From the NCBI GenBank assembly GCA_949283775.1, contig CASDTU010000042.1, positions 1-64,000 of the forward strand: a DNA stretch of 64,000 nt, given 5' to 3'. The position numbers and the translations under genes are program-made. Source of the DNA: an uncultured Bacillota bacterium. Lineage in GTDB: Bacteria; Bacillota; Clostridia; Christensenellales; Borkfalkiaceae. This document shows positions 24,603 through 33,418 of this stretch, in pieces (within the stretch, counting starts at the first letter, position 1; each line of letters opens with the position of its first letter). The notes under the pieces are model-generated. The model did no database searches, was not told the DNA's origin, and was given only the letters and a program-made list of their open reading frames with translations.

Positions 24603-25471
24603 AAGTTATCGGAATTAAATTTAAAGAGGGCGGGAAAATTTATTATTTTGCGCCGAAAGATACGGAAACCTATGAAGAAGGCATGCAGGTCGTCGTGGAG
24701 ACGAGCAAGAGCATGGAATTTGCAACGGTTGCGTTTTTGCCGCGCGAAGTGGACGACTCGGAGGTCGTGCAGCCGCTGAAGCCCATTTTGCGCATCGCAA
24801 CGGAGAAAGACCGCGAGCAGGTCCGCAAAAACGAAGAGCGTAAACCGCAGGCGATGAAGATCGCACAGGAGAAGATCGAAAAGCACAATCTCGACATGAA
24901 ACTGATCGACTGCGAGTTTGCCTTTGACGGGAGTAAGGTGATCTTCTATTTTGCGGCGGACGGGCGGGTGGATTTCCGCGAATTGGTGCGCGATCTTGCG
25001 AGCGCGTTCCGCATCCGCATCGAACTGAGACAAGTGGGGATCCGCGACGAAACGCGCCTTCTCGGCGGGATCGCACCCTGCGGCAGAGAGTGCTGCTGCG
25101 CGGGCGCCATGGGCGATTTCAAAAAGGTGTCGATCAAAATGGCGAAAGTGCAGGGCTTGTCGCTCAACCCCAGCAAGATCAGCGGACTTTGCGGCAGGCT
25201 GATGTGCTGTCTCAGCTACGAAAACGAGTATTACAGCGAAGTCTATAAAAAGATGCCGAAAGTGGGAGCGGAAGTCTCCACTCCGGACGGGAAGGGCGTC
25301 GTCGTTTCCGACAATATGTTAAAGTTGATCGTGCGGGTAAAGATCGAAAAGGACGGTAACCTCGTGTATAAAGATTTTCCGCTGGATAAGATCAAATTTA
25401 AGGGCGGTAAAAAAGAGGAAGAGGAGGGAAAAGAGAAGCTGGACCCCTCGTTAAAAGAATTGCTCGATTAA
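24599..25471 (+). CDS. ricT: PSP1 domain protein RicT (YaaT)
   Basis: A 290-residue PSP1-domain protein. In Bacillus, RicT forms a complex with RicA and RicF that carries Fe-S clusters and promotes RNase Y processing, sporulation and competence. The conserved cysteine blocks are here: APCGRECCCAGAMGDF near residue 158 and GLCGRLMCCLSYENEYY near 196. Start overlaps the holB stop (ATGA). The C-terminus is a charged tail. The yabA gene that follows in Bacillus is missing. Confidence 0.92.
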   Translation: MKVIGIKFKEGGKIYYFAPKDTETYEEGMQVVVETSKSMEFATVAFLPREVDDSEVVQPLKPILRIATEKDREQVRKNEERKPQAMKIAQEKIEKHNLDMKLIDCEFAFDGSKVIFYFAADGRVDFRELVRDLASAFRIRIELRQVGIRDETRLLGGIAPCGRECCCAGAMGDFKKVSIKMAKVQGLSLNPSKISGLCGRLMCCLSYENEYYSEVYKKMPKVGAEVSTPDGKGVVVSDNMLKLIVRVKIEKDGNLVYKDFPLDKIKFKGGKKEEEEGKEKLDPSLKELLD

Positions 25472-25530
25472 AAGGCGGAGGAAAGTCGGCCGAAAAAGCA
25501 AAAAATCAGAAAAAATCGTTGAATTAAGCC

Positions 25531-25559
25531 TTTACTAATCGGGAAAGGTATGATATAAT
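25531..25559 (+). promoter_or_regulatory. Promoter of the ferredoxin gene
   Basis: TTTACT (25531-25536), 17-base spacer, TATAAT (25554-25559) with extended TGA before it. Confidence 0.75.
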
Positions 25560-25604
25560 AAAGAAGACGGAAAAACCGTAGAGTTTGTTTGGAGGTAGAA
25601 AGAG

Positions 25605-25775
25605 ATGGCACATAAAATCAGTGAAGAGTGCATTTCCTGCGGCGCTTGCGCAGAAACTTGCCCTGTAAATGCGATTTCGCAGGGAGATACGCAGTATCAG
25701 ATCGATCCGGACGTCTGCATCGATTGCGGCGCTTGCGAAGACGGATGCCCTGTCAGCGCTATCAAACCGGAATAA
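25605..25775 (+). CDS. 2[4Fe-4S] ferredoxin
   Basis: A 56-residue clostridial-type ferredoxin. It has two full CxxCxxCxxxCP motifs, CISCGACAETCP and CIDCGACEDGCP, in a two-fold repeat, each followed by VNAI or VSAI. It carries electrons at low potential for many clostridial redox enzymes. GGAGG lies ten bases before the ATG, and promoter and terminator (25798-25836) flank it, so it is a single-gene unit. Confidence 0.95.
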   Translation: MAHKISEECISCGACAETCPVNAISQGDTQYQIDPDVCIDCGACEDGCPVSAIKPE

Positions 25776-25797
25776 TGACAGAAAAACAGAGTTGACT

Positions 25798-25836
25798 TGC
25801 GCGGGTTTTGAAACAAAAGATCCGCGCACGTTTTTC
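25798..25836 (+). terminator. Terminator of the ferredoxin gene
   Basis: Stem tgcgcgg / ccgcgca with a 17-base loop, then cgtttttctctt. Confidence 0.7.
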
Positions 25837-25940
25837 TCTTGTTTTCGGCAGAGCAAAGCGGCGGATGTTGCGGCAGAACGAAAAAGTGAAAAGGAAAAAG
25901 CAAGAGGTATAGCCGATTTTTTGAAAGAGGAAAATGCAAT

Positions 25941-26016
25941 GGGGATATAGCTCAGTTGGTAGAGCGCTTGAATGGCATTCAAGAGGTCGACGGTTCGAGA
26001 CCGTTTATCTCCACCA
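25941..26016 (+). tRNA. tRNA-Ala (anticodon GGC), CCA encoded
   Basis: A complete cloverleaf: acceptor ggggata / tatctcc, D arm gctc/gagc, anticodon stem cttga/tcaag around atggcat (anticodon GGC, reads GCC/GCU), T arm gacgg-ttcgaga-ccgtt, then A and an encoded CCA at 26014-26016. An integrase remnant pointing at its 3' end marks it as a former attachment site. Confidence 0.95.
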
Positions 26017-26018
26017 CG

Positions 26019-26080
26019 CCCCCAATATATAGTGGTTTTTTGGCAGTTCTACTATATATTGTGGGGCAATTTTTATTTTT
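26019..26080 (+). terminator. Inverted repeat after tRNA-Ala, likely terminator
   Basis: Arms ccccaatatatagt and actatatattgtgggg (one mismatch) around a 17-base loop, then caatttttattttt. Confidence 0.55.
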
Positions 26081-26123
26081 GCAATAATTTTTATATAAAA
26101 TTTTATACAAAACAGTTTAAAAA

Positions 26124-26165
26124 GTGTCAAACTTAGTGTCAAATCATGCGTTATTTGGTGTCAAA
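26124..26165. repeat. Three direct GTGTCAAA repeats, possible integrase arm-type sites
   Basis: GTGTCAAA occurs at 26124-26131, 26136-26143 and 26158-26165, in the same orientation, next to the tRNA 3' end and the end of the integrase remnant. Short direct repeats here are typical of arm sites bound by the integrase N-terminal domain. Confidence 0.5.
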
Positions 26166-26440
26166 AATGCCGCATATTTTGTCTGAAATACTATTTATAT
26201 ATGCATTTTGCGCATCTGTGTAAATATTTTGCGAAATGTCAACTTTGGAATGACCAAGTAAATACTGCTGAATTTTTGGCGAAATGCCTGCTTCTTCCAA
26301 ACGCGTGGCGTATGTGTGGCGCAGGATATGCGCAGATACGGCAATACCAAGTTTTTGGGATATGCTTTTAAGAGAAAGCCGTACGGCAACAAGGGAACGG
26401 CAGCCGCAAGGAGCAGTTCCTTCTTTATCTGGATGTTTTC
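26151..26440 (-). pseudogene. C-terminal remnant of a tyrosine recombinase (phage/ICE integrase)
   Basis: One frame, ending at TAA 26151-26153, reads as the last 95 or so residues of a tyrosine integrase. SAHILRHTYATRLEEAG gives the HxxR box. LLGHSKVDIS gives the third catalytic histidine region and QNIYTDAQ the nucleophilic tyrosine. The N-terminal domains and the first catalytic arginine and lysine are gone. The frame runs upstream into a hairpin at about 26448 with no start codon. It lies 135 bases from the tRNA-Ala 3' end, reading toward it. I read it as the scar of an element once integrated in this tRNA gene. Confidence 0.8.
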
Positions 26441-26447
26441 GATTCTG

Positions 26448-26482
26448 AAAAGCGCCGCGTTGACAAACGCGGCGCTTTTATG
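26448..26482. terminator. Hairpin at the edge of the integrase remnant
   Basis: Perfect 13-bp stem aaaagcgccgcgt / acgcggcgctttt with a six-base loop, able to terminate in both directions. It marks where the integrase sequence stops. The 200 bases from here to 26685 hold only purine-rich DNA. Confidence 0.65.
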
Positions 26483-26684
26483 GTATACTGAAAAGAACAA
26501 AAAGGCGTTTTAAAAAACGGAAAAAGGCATACAAAAAGAGCGGAGATACGTTTTAAAAACGGAAAGAGCAAATTGAAAAAAACCAAGCGAGTCTTTTGCG
26601 CGTTTTTTCGTTTTCGGAAGGAAAGGACAATTTGTATCGGCAAAGAAAGAGAGCGGCTTTTTAAAGGCAGATCGAGGGCAAGGC

Positions 26685-27170
26685 ATGATTGAATTTTACG
26701 GAGAAATATCCGATTACACCAAGCGGCGTGCAGAAAAATTGAAGAGAAAATATTATGCGAAATGGCTGTTTGTCCTCGCGTGCATACCGGCGGCGCTGTG
26801 CGTCGTTTCCGCGGTGACGAGCGGGAAATTTATCGGAATGCTTGTGTTTGCGATCCTGCTGGTCGGGGCGGGCATATTTCTCTTTTTTTCGCCTCCGGGC
26901 CGCTCTTATGAGAAGCAGAAGTGGATTTTCCGCGTGGTGATCGACGGCGACACGCTGATTTTTACCCAATACATCGGGCAGAAAACGGTGGAAAAAAAGC
27001 GAAAGATCGATGCGGTCAAGCGTGTCATCAAGACGGATTTTTGCTATTTTGTCGTGTTCAACGATATCGGGAATGCTGTGATCTTGGAGCGGTGCCTTTT
27101 AAAAAAGGGCACGTTTGATCTTTTGGAGAGTATTTTTCGCGGCAAAATATGCGAAAAGCAGATGGATTGA
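26685..27170 (+). CDS. Membrane protein with a YcxB-like C-terminal domain
   Basis: A 161-residue protein with two adjacent hydrophobic helices (residues about 27-67) and a soluble C-terminal domain. The layout resembles YcxB-like proteins: a short N-terminal segment, a helical hairpin, then a beta-rich PH-like fold ending in FDLLESIFRGK. Function unknown. The start has GGCAAGGC, a modest site. It lies between the integrase remnant and trmN and may have arrived with the element or belong to the ancestral run; base composition does not decide. Confidence 0.65.
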   Translation: MIEFYGEISDYTKRRAEKLKRKYYAKWLFVLACIPAALCVVSAVTSGKFIGMLVFAILLVGAGIFLFFSPPGRSYEKQKWIFRVVIDGDTLIFTQYIGQKTVEKKRKIDAVKRVIKTDFCYFVVFNDIGNAVILERCLLKKGTFDLLESIFRGKICEKQMD

Positions 27171-27274
27171 ACGGAATGGTTTTCAAAGCGCGTTTGAAAG
27201 GCGCCGCCTTTGAAAAATGCGCGCGTATGGCTGTTGCGGTCGGAAAGAATAAAAAGGAGAGGCGTTCGCTTTGC

Positions 27275-28006
27275 ATGAAAAAAGCGGCGCAAGCACAAAA
27301 AATGGATGAGGACGTGCGCCCTCTTTTGCAGCTTTTGCCGGATGAGAGGGTGGAGGAATTGCTGGAAGGCGGTTTAAAGATCATACAAAATACAAACCTC
27401 TATCGTTTTACGAGCGATTCGGTGCTTTTATCCCGCTTTGTGAAGGGAAAAAAGGGGGACGTGGTCGCCGATTTTTGTTCGGGAAGCGGAATCGTGGGGA
27501 TGCACTTTTTTGCGCTCAATCCGCATATCGCGACGGTAACGCTCTTTGAAATGCAGGAAGAGCTGTTTCGCCTGAGCGAAAAGTCCATAGCGCTGAACAG
27601 CCTGCAAAATTTTAAGGCGGTCCACTGCAAAGTGCAGGAGATCGGAAGAGAGTTCGACGAGTATTTTTCTCTGATCTTGTGCAATCCGCCGTATGAAACG
27701 GGCGGATTTGAAAAGGAAGATTATAAAAAAGCGATCTGCCGCAAGGAAATAACGGTGACGCTCCGCGAGATTGTGGCGTCTGCGGCAAAAAAACTGCGCT
27801 TCGGCGGACGGTTGGCGCTCGTGCATCGGGCGGACAGGCTTGCGGAAGTGCTGTACACCATGAAAGAATTCGGCATCGAGCCCAAGCGGCTTCAGCTGGT
27901 GCGCGGCAGGGCGCTTTCAAAGCCGTACCTGATTTTGGCCGAGGGCAAAAAGGGCGGCAAATGCGGCATCGATATTTTGCCGGATGCGATCAACGTTTTA
28001 AACTGA
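27275..28006 (+). CDS. trmN: tRNA1(Val) (adenine37-N6)-methyltransferase-like protein
   Basis: A 243-residue class I SAM methyltransferase of the YfiC/YabB group. FRFTSDSV-like text appears as YRFTSDSVLLSRFV. The SAM site is VADFCSGSGIVGMHFF, and the catalytic motif is LILCNPPYETGG (NPPY, amino-group methylation). Start 27275 has AAAAGGAGAGG about 12 bases upstream. Two genes later in Bacillus comes rsmI, as here. Target position is by family analogy. Confidence 0.88.
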   Translation: MKKAAQAQKMDEDVRPLLQLLPDERVEELLEGGLKIIQNTNLYRFTSDSVLLSRFVKGKKGDVVADFCSGSGIVGMHFFALNPHIATVTLFEMQEELFRLSEKSIALNSLQNFKAVHCKVQEIGREFDEYFSLILCNPPYETGGFEKEDYKKAICRKEITVTLREIVASAAKKLRFGGRLALVHRADRLAEVLYTMKEFGIEPKRLQLVRGRALSKPYLILAEGKKGGKCGIDILPDAINVLN

Positions 28007-28199
28007 CCGCGCCGGAGCAATTTGCCGAAACGCCGCCGCTTGCGCCGATTGAAAATCGGCCGAAAAGGCAGGCGCAAACGGATTTGTCGAAACGGCGTTT
28101 TGCGAAAAAAAGTTCGGTATGCGGCAGAGACGGCGTTTTGCGGCGAAGATCGGGGCAAACCGAGCGAAAAACGGGTAAAAGGATTGGGAAGGAGCAGAA

Positions 28200-29015
28200 A
28201 TGAAGGTATATTTTGTTGCGACGCCGATCGGAAATTTGGGCGATATTTCCTCGCGCGCGCTGGAAACGCTGCGGAGCGCAGACGGCATCTTTTGCGAGGA
28301 TACGCGGCATACGCTGAAGCTTTTGAACTATTTTGACATTCATAAGCCGCTCTTTGCCTGTCATAAATTCAACGAAAAGGCGGCGGCGGAAAAGCTGATC
28401 GAATTTGTTTCGGAGGGAAAGACGGCGGCGGTCGTGACGGATGCGGGCACGCCGGTCATATCCGATCCCGGCAATGTTTTGGCGGCCGCGCTGCGCGAAA
28501 AGGGGATCGATTACACTTTGATACCGGGGGCTTGCGCTTTTGTGGCGGCGCTGGTTTTGTCGGGATTTTCGGCGGAGCGCTTTGCGTTTCTGGGATTTTT
28601 GCGCGGAAAAAACTCCGAAAAAAAAGAATATCTGAAACCTTTTATCGATCTGCCCTGTACGCTGTTGTTTTACAGTGCGCCGCAGGACGTGGACGATGAT
28701 ATCCGCCTGTTGTACGAAGTTTTCGGCGAACGAAAAGGGTGCGCCGTGCGGGAGATCACAAAGATCCACGAGAGTATCGAATATTTTGATCTGTCGGAAG
28801 GACTTTCGGGAGAAAAGCGCGGAGAATATGTCTTGGTCGTGGAAGGCGGGGCAAAAAAGGAAAATCCTTTGAATCTTTTAAGTCCGCAGGAGCATATTCG
28901 CTATTATGAAGGGCAGGGGCTAGGCAGAAAGGAAGCGTTGAAGGCGGCGGCAAAGGACAGGGGCGTTTCCAAGAGCGAGCTGTATAAATTTACGTTGCAG
29001 GACCGCGATGCGTAA
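28200..29015 (+). CDS. rsmI: 16S rRNA (cytidine1402-2'-O)-methyltransferase
   Basis: A 271-residue SPOUT-unrelated tetrapyrrole-methylase-fold enzyme that 2'-O-methylates C1402 in the decoding centre. The family motifs are clear: ATPIGNLGDISSRALE at the start, CEDTRHTLKLLNYF, TDAGTPVISDPG, and FLGFLRGKNSEK. Length is normal. GAAGGAG precedes the ATG. yazA, found between trmN and rsmI in Bacillus, is absent; the 190 bases between them hold no gene. A strong terminator follows. Confidence 0.95.
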   Translation: MKVYFVATPIGNLGDISSRALETLRSADGIFCEDTRHTLKLLNYFDIHKPLFACHKFNEKAAAEKLIEFVSEGKTAAVVTDAGTPVISDPGNVLAAALREKGIDYTLIPGACAFVAALVLSGFSAERFAFLGFLRGKNSEKKEYLKPFIDLPCTLLFYSAPQDVDDDIRLLYEVFGERKGCAVREITKIHESIEYFDLSEGLSGEKRGEYVLVVEGGAKKENPLNLLSPQEHIRYYEGQGLGRKEALKAAAKDRGVSKSELYKFTLQDRDA

Positions 29016-29081
29016 ACCGTTTAGAGCGCGTTTGGAGAGCGGATCTGCAAAAGCAAGCAAGCGAAGAATTCTGTTGTAATA

Positions 29082-29127
29082 AAACCCGCAGTCCGCGGCG
29101 ATGAATCGCCGCGGACTGCGGGTTTTT
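29082..29127 (+). terminator. Terminator of the trmN-rsmI unit
   Basis: Perfect 20-bp stem with a tgaa loop, followed by ttttt. Confidence 0.9.
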
Positions 29128-29175
29128 CTGCTTAAAGAATGAAATTACAAACGGAAGCCGCGCAGGGAGAGAGAA

Positions 29176-30000
29176 TCATAGGGGAAGCAGAATATGTTTT
29201 CCTATAAAGGGGATCGTCTGATGCGTAAAGCCGATTTTTTTGAGCGCCGCGACGACGAGATCGTATTTGTTCGCGATGCGCGAGGTGTCGTGCGCGTCCG
29301 AGGCGAACGAAACGCTGCGCCCGCCGAGCTGAAAATAGCGGGTCAAAACGTCCGTATCGGGCAGAAAAGCGCTGCCTGCTGTTTTTGCGCTCGTATTGAC
29401 TTCCAAAATTTTATTGTCCCGAATAATTTTTTTCAGGATCAGATCGTACACATCCGAAAATTCATCATAGCGCAGTTTCGGGTCGGGATACGTCGCGTTT
29501 CGGGAACAATAGCCGATGTGCGCGACGATATCATAGGGATAGGAGGCGTACAGGCTTTCTAAAACGCGGTACAAATAAGCGTTATAGGCGTATTCTTTGG
29601 TGCGCCCCGTGCAATAGTGCGGGAAATAGCAATCCATGCCCAGGCAGGTATGCACGCTGTTGACGATAAAATCGGGTTTGTAAAGCTCTGCCGTGGCACG
29701 GTATCGCTCCTGCGTCCGCGTGTCGTGGTCAAAGCCGAACTCCGCCCCCGCGAGAAGACGAATTTTATTCGCATATTTTTTTTGCAGTTTGCGGATGCAG
29801 GTAAAATAGGCCTTTTCATCGATGGGCGGAACTTCTTCGCCCTCTGCCGTCAGGTTCATCCGGTCATAGTCGTAGTTGAAATGCTCGGATATGCCGTAAT
29901 ACGTCAGTCCCTTTCGGATCGCCGTTTCGATCATGTCCTTGATATCGCTTCTTCCGTCTGCTGAAAATGTTGTATGCGTATGAATGTCTGTAAGAATCAT
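29176..30000 (-). CDS. PHP-family phosphatase (histidinol-phosphatase HisJ-like)
   Basis: A 274-residue PHP-domain metallophosphatase. Metal ligands: DIHTHTTFSADGRSD, GISEHFNYD, AGAEFGFD, VNSVHTC, VAHIGY and FASDAHD. Closest in layout to HisJ/HisK histidinol-phosphate phosphatases, but no other histidine genes are here, so another phosphomonoester is possible. GGGAGG lies seven bases before the ATG; promoter at 30026-30054. Confidence 0.85.
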   Translation of the reverse strand: MILTDIHTHTTFSADGRSDIKDMIETAIRKGLTYYGISEHFNYDYDRMNLTAEGEEVPPIDEKAYFTCIRKLQKKYANKIRLLAGAEFGFDHDTRTQERYRATAELYKPDFIVNSVHTCLGMDCYFPHYCTGRTKEYAYNAYLYRVLESLYASYPYDIVAHIGYCSRNATYPDPKLRYDEFSDVYDLILKKIIRDNKILEVNTSAKTAGSAFLPDTDVLTRYFQLGGRSVSFASDAHDTSRIANKYDLVVAALKKIGFTHQTIPFIGKHILLPL

Positions 30001-30025
30001 CGACAGCCTCCCTTTTTACGGTAAA

Positions 30026-30054
30026 ATCATACGTTTTTTTTTGAAAAAAGTCAA
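30026..30054 (-). promoter_or_regulatory. Promoter of the PHP phosphatase gene
   Basis: Minus-strand TTGACT (30049-30054), 17-base spacer, TATGAT (30026-30031). Confidence 0.75.
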
Positions 30055-30212
30055 GTACAATGGGATGTCGTTTTTCTGCGGCACGTCGGAATAAAAAGAA
30101 AATAAGTTTTTTGAAAGAAAAACGAGCTCACGGTGATTTTCGGATAAATATAGTTTTTCGACAGAATTGCTTTTGCGGCAGAGATTTTTTCGAAGGGGTA
30201 AAAAGATACGCA

Positions 30213-30252
30213 AAAGCCGCCGCAAGAGCTTTTTTGCGCTTTTGCGGCGGCT
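30213..30252 (-). terminator. Terminator of the collagen-like gene
   Basis: Stem agccgccgcaa / ttgcggcggct with a long T-rich loop. On the minus strand it is followed by tttgcgtatctttt. Confidence 0.6.
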
Positions 30253-30269
30253 GGAAAGGAGGTACGGGC

Positions 30270-31097
<828 letters not shown>

Positions 31098-31103
31098 TCA
31101 ATT

Positions 31104-32699
31104 TTATAAAAGTTTGTAGTAAATATGGATTTGTTGCGGGAGGCCGTTCGTCTGTTTTTCGCCGACGGCAATACATTCAATGAGCTGCAAACACATTTCG
31201 CGCGTCAGTTCTTCGCACTGTGCGTAATGTTTCAGCCTTGTAAAGTACTCTTCGGCTTCCGCGTCTGAGTTGCCCTTTTCAGAAAGGCGCTTTTCCAGTT
31301 CGGCGATCTGCCGTTTCGTTTTGTCTTTTTCGATCTGATACTTTTCGCATAAATTTTTCCATGTGATTTCGGGAAGATTGCCGAGTACCTTTTCTTCAAA
31401 TGCTGATTGTATCAGTTTATCTAATTCCGCGAGTCTGTTTTTGTGTGATAGCAGCTGTTTTTCGTCGGATATTCGGTTTTGTTCGCCAAACCTTGTCTTG
31501 TTACGCAAAAAGTGCTCTTTTGCCTTTTTTTCATCGATGTTTATATTTCCAAGCATCGAGCGAAGATCTTGCAGAACGATAGTTTCCAACAATTTTTCGG
31601 GAACGGAATGCGACGAACAATACTTTTTGCCGAGGTCGGCATACGTGCGGCAAAGATAGCAGCTGCACGAGGATTTACCCTTTCCGGGCGATTTGAATTT
31701 CAGTTTTTTGCCGCAGTCGGCGCATAGAAGCAGTCCCGACAGCGGATGTATGCGGTTTTGTTTGTCGGTCCGTCCTCGCGAAATCCCGTTGTTGATCTCC
31801 TGCACTTTTTCCCAGATGTCCTTTGCAACAATGGCTTCGTGCGCGTTTTCTCTGACGATCTGCTCGCTTTGCGGAACGCTCAGAACTTTGTGGTTTTTAT
31901 AGGAAAAACAGGTTGTGCGGTGCTGTGTGAGCGTACCGATATAAGTTGGGTCTTTAAGAATGTCCGAAACGGTCTTCGGCGACCAATAGGGCGAACTTTT
32001 CCGATCGGACTTTTTGCCGTCCAGGCGCGTGTAGTGTGCCGTAGGGTTGGGAATGCCCTCATCGGTGAGGATTCGTGCGATCGTTCTTGCGGAATTGCCC
32101 TGCAAGCGCATATCGTAAATGCGGCGCACGATTTTGGCGGACTCTTCGTCGATGACCGCCGTGCGGTTATCGTCTGTGCCTGCCTTGTAGCCGTAAGGGT
32201 AAGCCCAGTTCGTATATTTGCCTTTGCGCCAATTTGCTTCCAATACCGTGCGGATCTTTTTAGAAGTATTTGCGGCGTGCCATTCGTTAAAAATATTCAT
32301 GATCGGCATCATGTCCATACCCGCGCTGTTGCGTTCGGCGGTATCCACGTTGTCCGAAAGGGCGATAAATCGTATTCCATAGGCAGGGAAGATATAGTCG
32401 ATGTATTGGCCGACCTGAATGTAATTTCGTCCGAAGCGGGAAAGGTCTTTTACGAGAATGGTATCGATTTTTCCGTCTTTGGCGTCATCCAAAAGCCGTT
32501 TTATTGCGGGGCGTTCGAAGTCTGTTCCGGAAAAACCGTCGTCGACGTATTCGTTTACAACGCAGCCGCCGTTCTCGTCTGCAAATTTATGCAGGATATT
32601 GCGTTGGTTTTCTATCGAGAGGGATTCTCCGGCCTTTTCGTCGTCGCGTGAAAGCCGAAGATAAATTCCCGTTCTTTTCAGCTGCGGTTGCTTTGCCAT
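31104..32699 (-). CDS. Large serine recombinase (TnpX/TndX type)
   Basis: A 531-residue large serine recombinase. The catalytic domain (about 8-155) has YLRLSRDDE with the nucleophilic serine, DDGFSGTDFERP, and VKDLSRFGRNY. The recombinase domain follows, with YPYGYKAG and WSPKTVSDILKDPTYIGTL. A zinc ribbon (CADCGKKL ... CYLCRTY) comes before a long coiled coil (about 400-500) and a C-terminal DUF4368-like tail. Such enzymes cut and join short attachment sites without host factors. GGAGG lies six bases before the ATG at 32699; the extra in-frame codons back to 32750 include no better site. Nothing else of a mobile element is nearby; its stop abuts a start-less collagen gene. Confidence 0.92.
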   Translation of the reverse strand: MAKQPQLKRTGIYLRLSRDDEKAGESLSIENQRNILHKFADENGGCVVNEYVDDGFSGTDFERPAIKRLLDDAKDGKIDTILVKDLSRFGRNYIQVGQYIDYIFPAYGIRFIALSDNVDTAERNSAGMDMMPIMNIFNEWHAANTSKKIRTVLEANWRKGKYTNWAYPYGYKAGTDDNRTAVIDEESAKIVRRIYDMRLQGNSARTIARILTDEGIPNPTAHYTRLDGKKSDRKSSPYWSPKTVSDILKDPTYIGTLTQHRTTCFSYKNHKVLSVPQSEQIVRENAHEAIVAKDIWEKVQEINNGISRGRTDKQNRIHPLSGLLLCADCGKKLKFKSPGKGKSSCSCYLCRTYADLGKKYCSSHSVPEKLLETIVLQDLRSMLGNINIDEKKAKEHFLRNKTRFGEQNRISDEKQLLSHKNRLAELDKLIQSAFEEKVLGNLPEITWKNLCEKYQIEKDKTKRQIAELEKRLSEKGNSDAEAEEYFTRLKHYAQCEELTREMCLQLIECIAVGEKQTNGLPQQIHIYYKLL

Positions 32700-32727
32700 G
32701 CAGGCCTCCTTTTTCGTCTGCGCCATG

Positions 32728-32752
32728 CTGTCTGTGCATGGTACAGACACAG
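32728..32752. repeat. Imperfect palindrome upstream of the recombinase
   Basis: Arms ctgtctgt and acagacacag flank gcatggt. It could be an operator or half of the recombinase crossover site. Confidence 0.5.
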
Positions 32753-33336
32753 AATTTTCAGGACTTTTTCCTCAATAGCGCTGACCTATCGCGGAATTTA
32801 TCTGTTCAGGCCGAAATCTCTGTCGGCATGATCTGTTGCAAGTCGAAAGATTGCCTTTGCAAGTTGTTCTTTTTCGGAAAAATGCCGAATGAGAACATAT
32901 TTTTTTCCGTCAAGGTCGTATTCCGTTTTTGCGGTTGAGCAAACCGTATATTTGGCTTGTATTTGTTGCAAAGATTGTTTCGTATGATTTCCCTCACATT
33001 AAAACAATAATATTTTTGATCTCCCGCATCAAGGCAAGCAGGACTCTTTGCGAGGATAAACAAAAGGCAGAATCCGTTTTTATCGCATATCGCAAAGAGA
33101 TTTGGGAATCAAGAACAGCTTTCTTTTTATATATGTATTCGTATTTGACCGAAAAAGGTGATACGCAATTTAAAGCAATTTTTGGCTGCATGGTAAAACA
33201 GTTACTATAAAGGAACGAAGTCCGATAGGAAACGTCAGAAACGAAAGCGGCAGAGACGAAGAAGATAGCATACGCATAGCATGAAAAAACAATCTCGTGC
33301 AGGTTTGAAAAACCGGCAAAAAAATAAAAAAGGGTA
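32753..33336. other. Gene-poor stretch between recombinase and glycan locus
   Basis: About 580 bases without a supported gene, relatively AT-rich. No promoter for the recombinase is evident. Open frames here have no ribosome sites and no recognisable sequence. The upstream end of an element, if one exists, should lie at its left side. Confidence 0.5.
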
Positions 33337-33365
33337 TTGACAAACAAAAAGGCCGGTGTTATAAT
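33337..33365 (+). promoter_or_regulatory. Consensus promoter of the glycan locus
   Basis: Exact TTGACA (33337-33342), 17-base spacer, exact TATAAT (33360-33365). Confidence 0.92.
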
Positions 33366-33372
33366 TGATTCA

Positions 33373-33400
33373 TCATTAAGTGAAGCGCTTCACTTGATGA
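33373..33400. promoter_or_regulatory. LacI-family operator
   Basis: A perfect 18-bp palindrome, AAGTGAAGCGCTTCACTT (33378-33395), with a central CG and near-symmetric TCAT/ATGA flanks. It covers the transcription start of the promoter at 33337-33365, so bound protein should block initiation. The LacI-type gene at 35643 is the second gene of this transcript and the obvious ligand. Confidence 0.88.
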
Positions 33401-33418
33401 CAGAGCGAGGGGTGGAAA

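Noticed and set aside
32994..33347. 117-codon minus-strand frame as the missing 5' part of the collagen-like gene
   Set aside because: No glycine repeats, no ribosome site, composition unlike a leader of such proteins.
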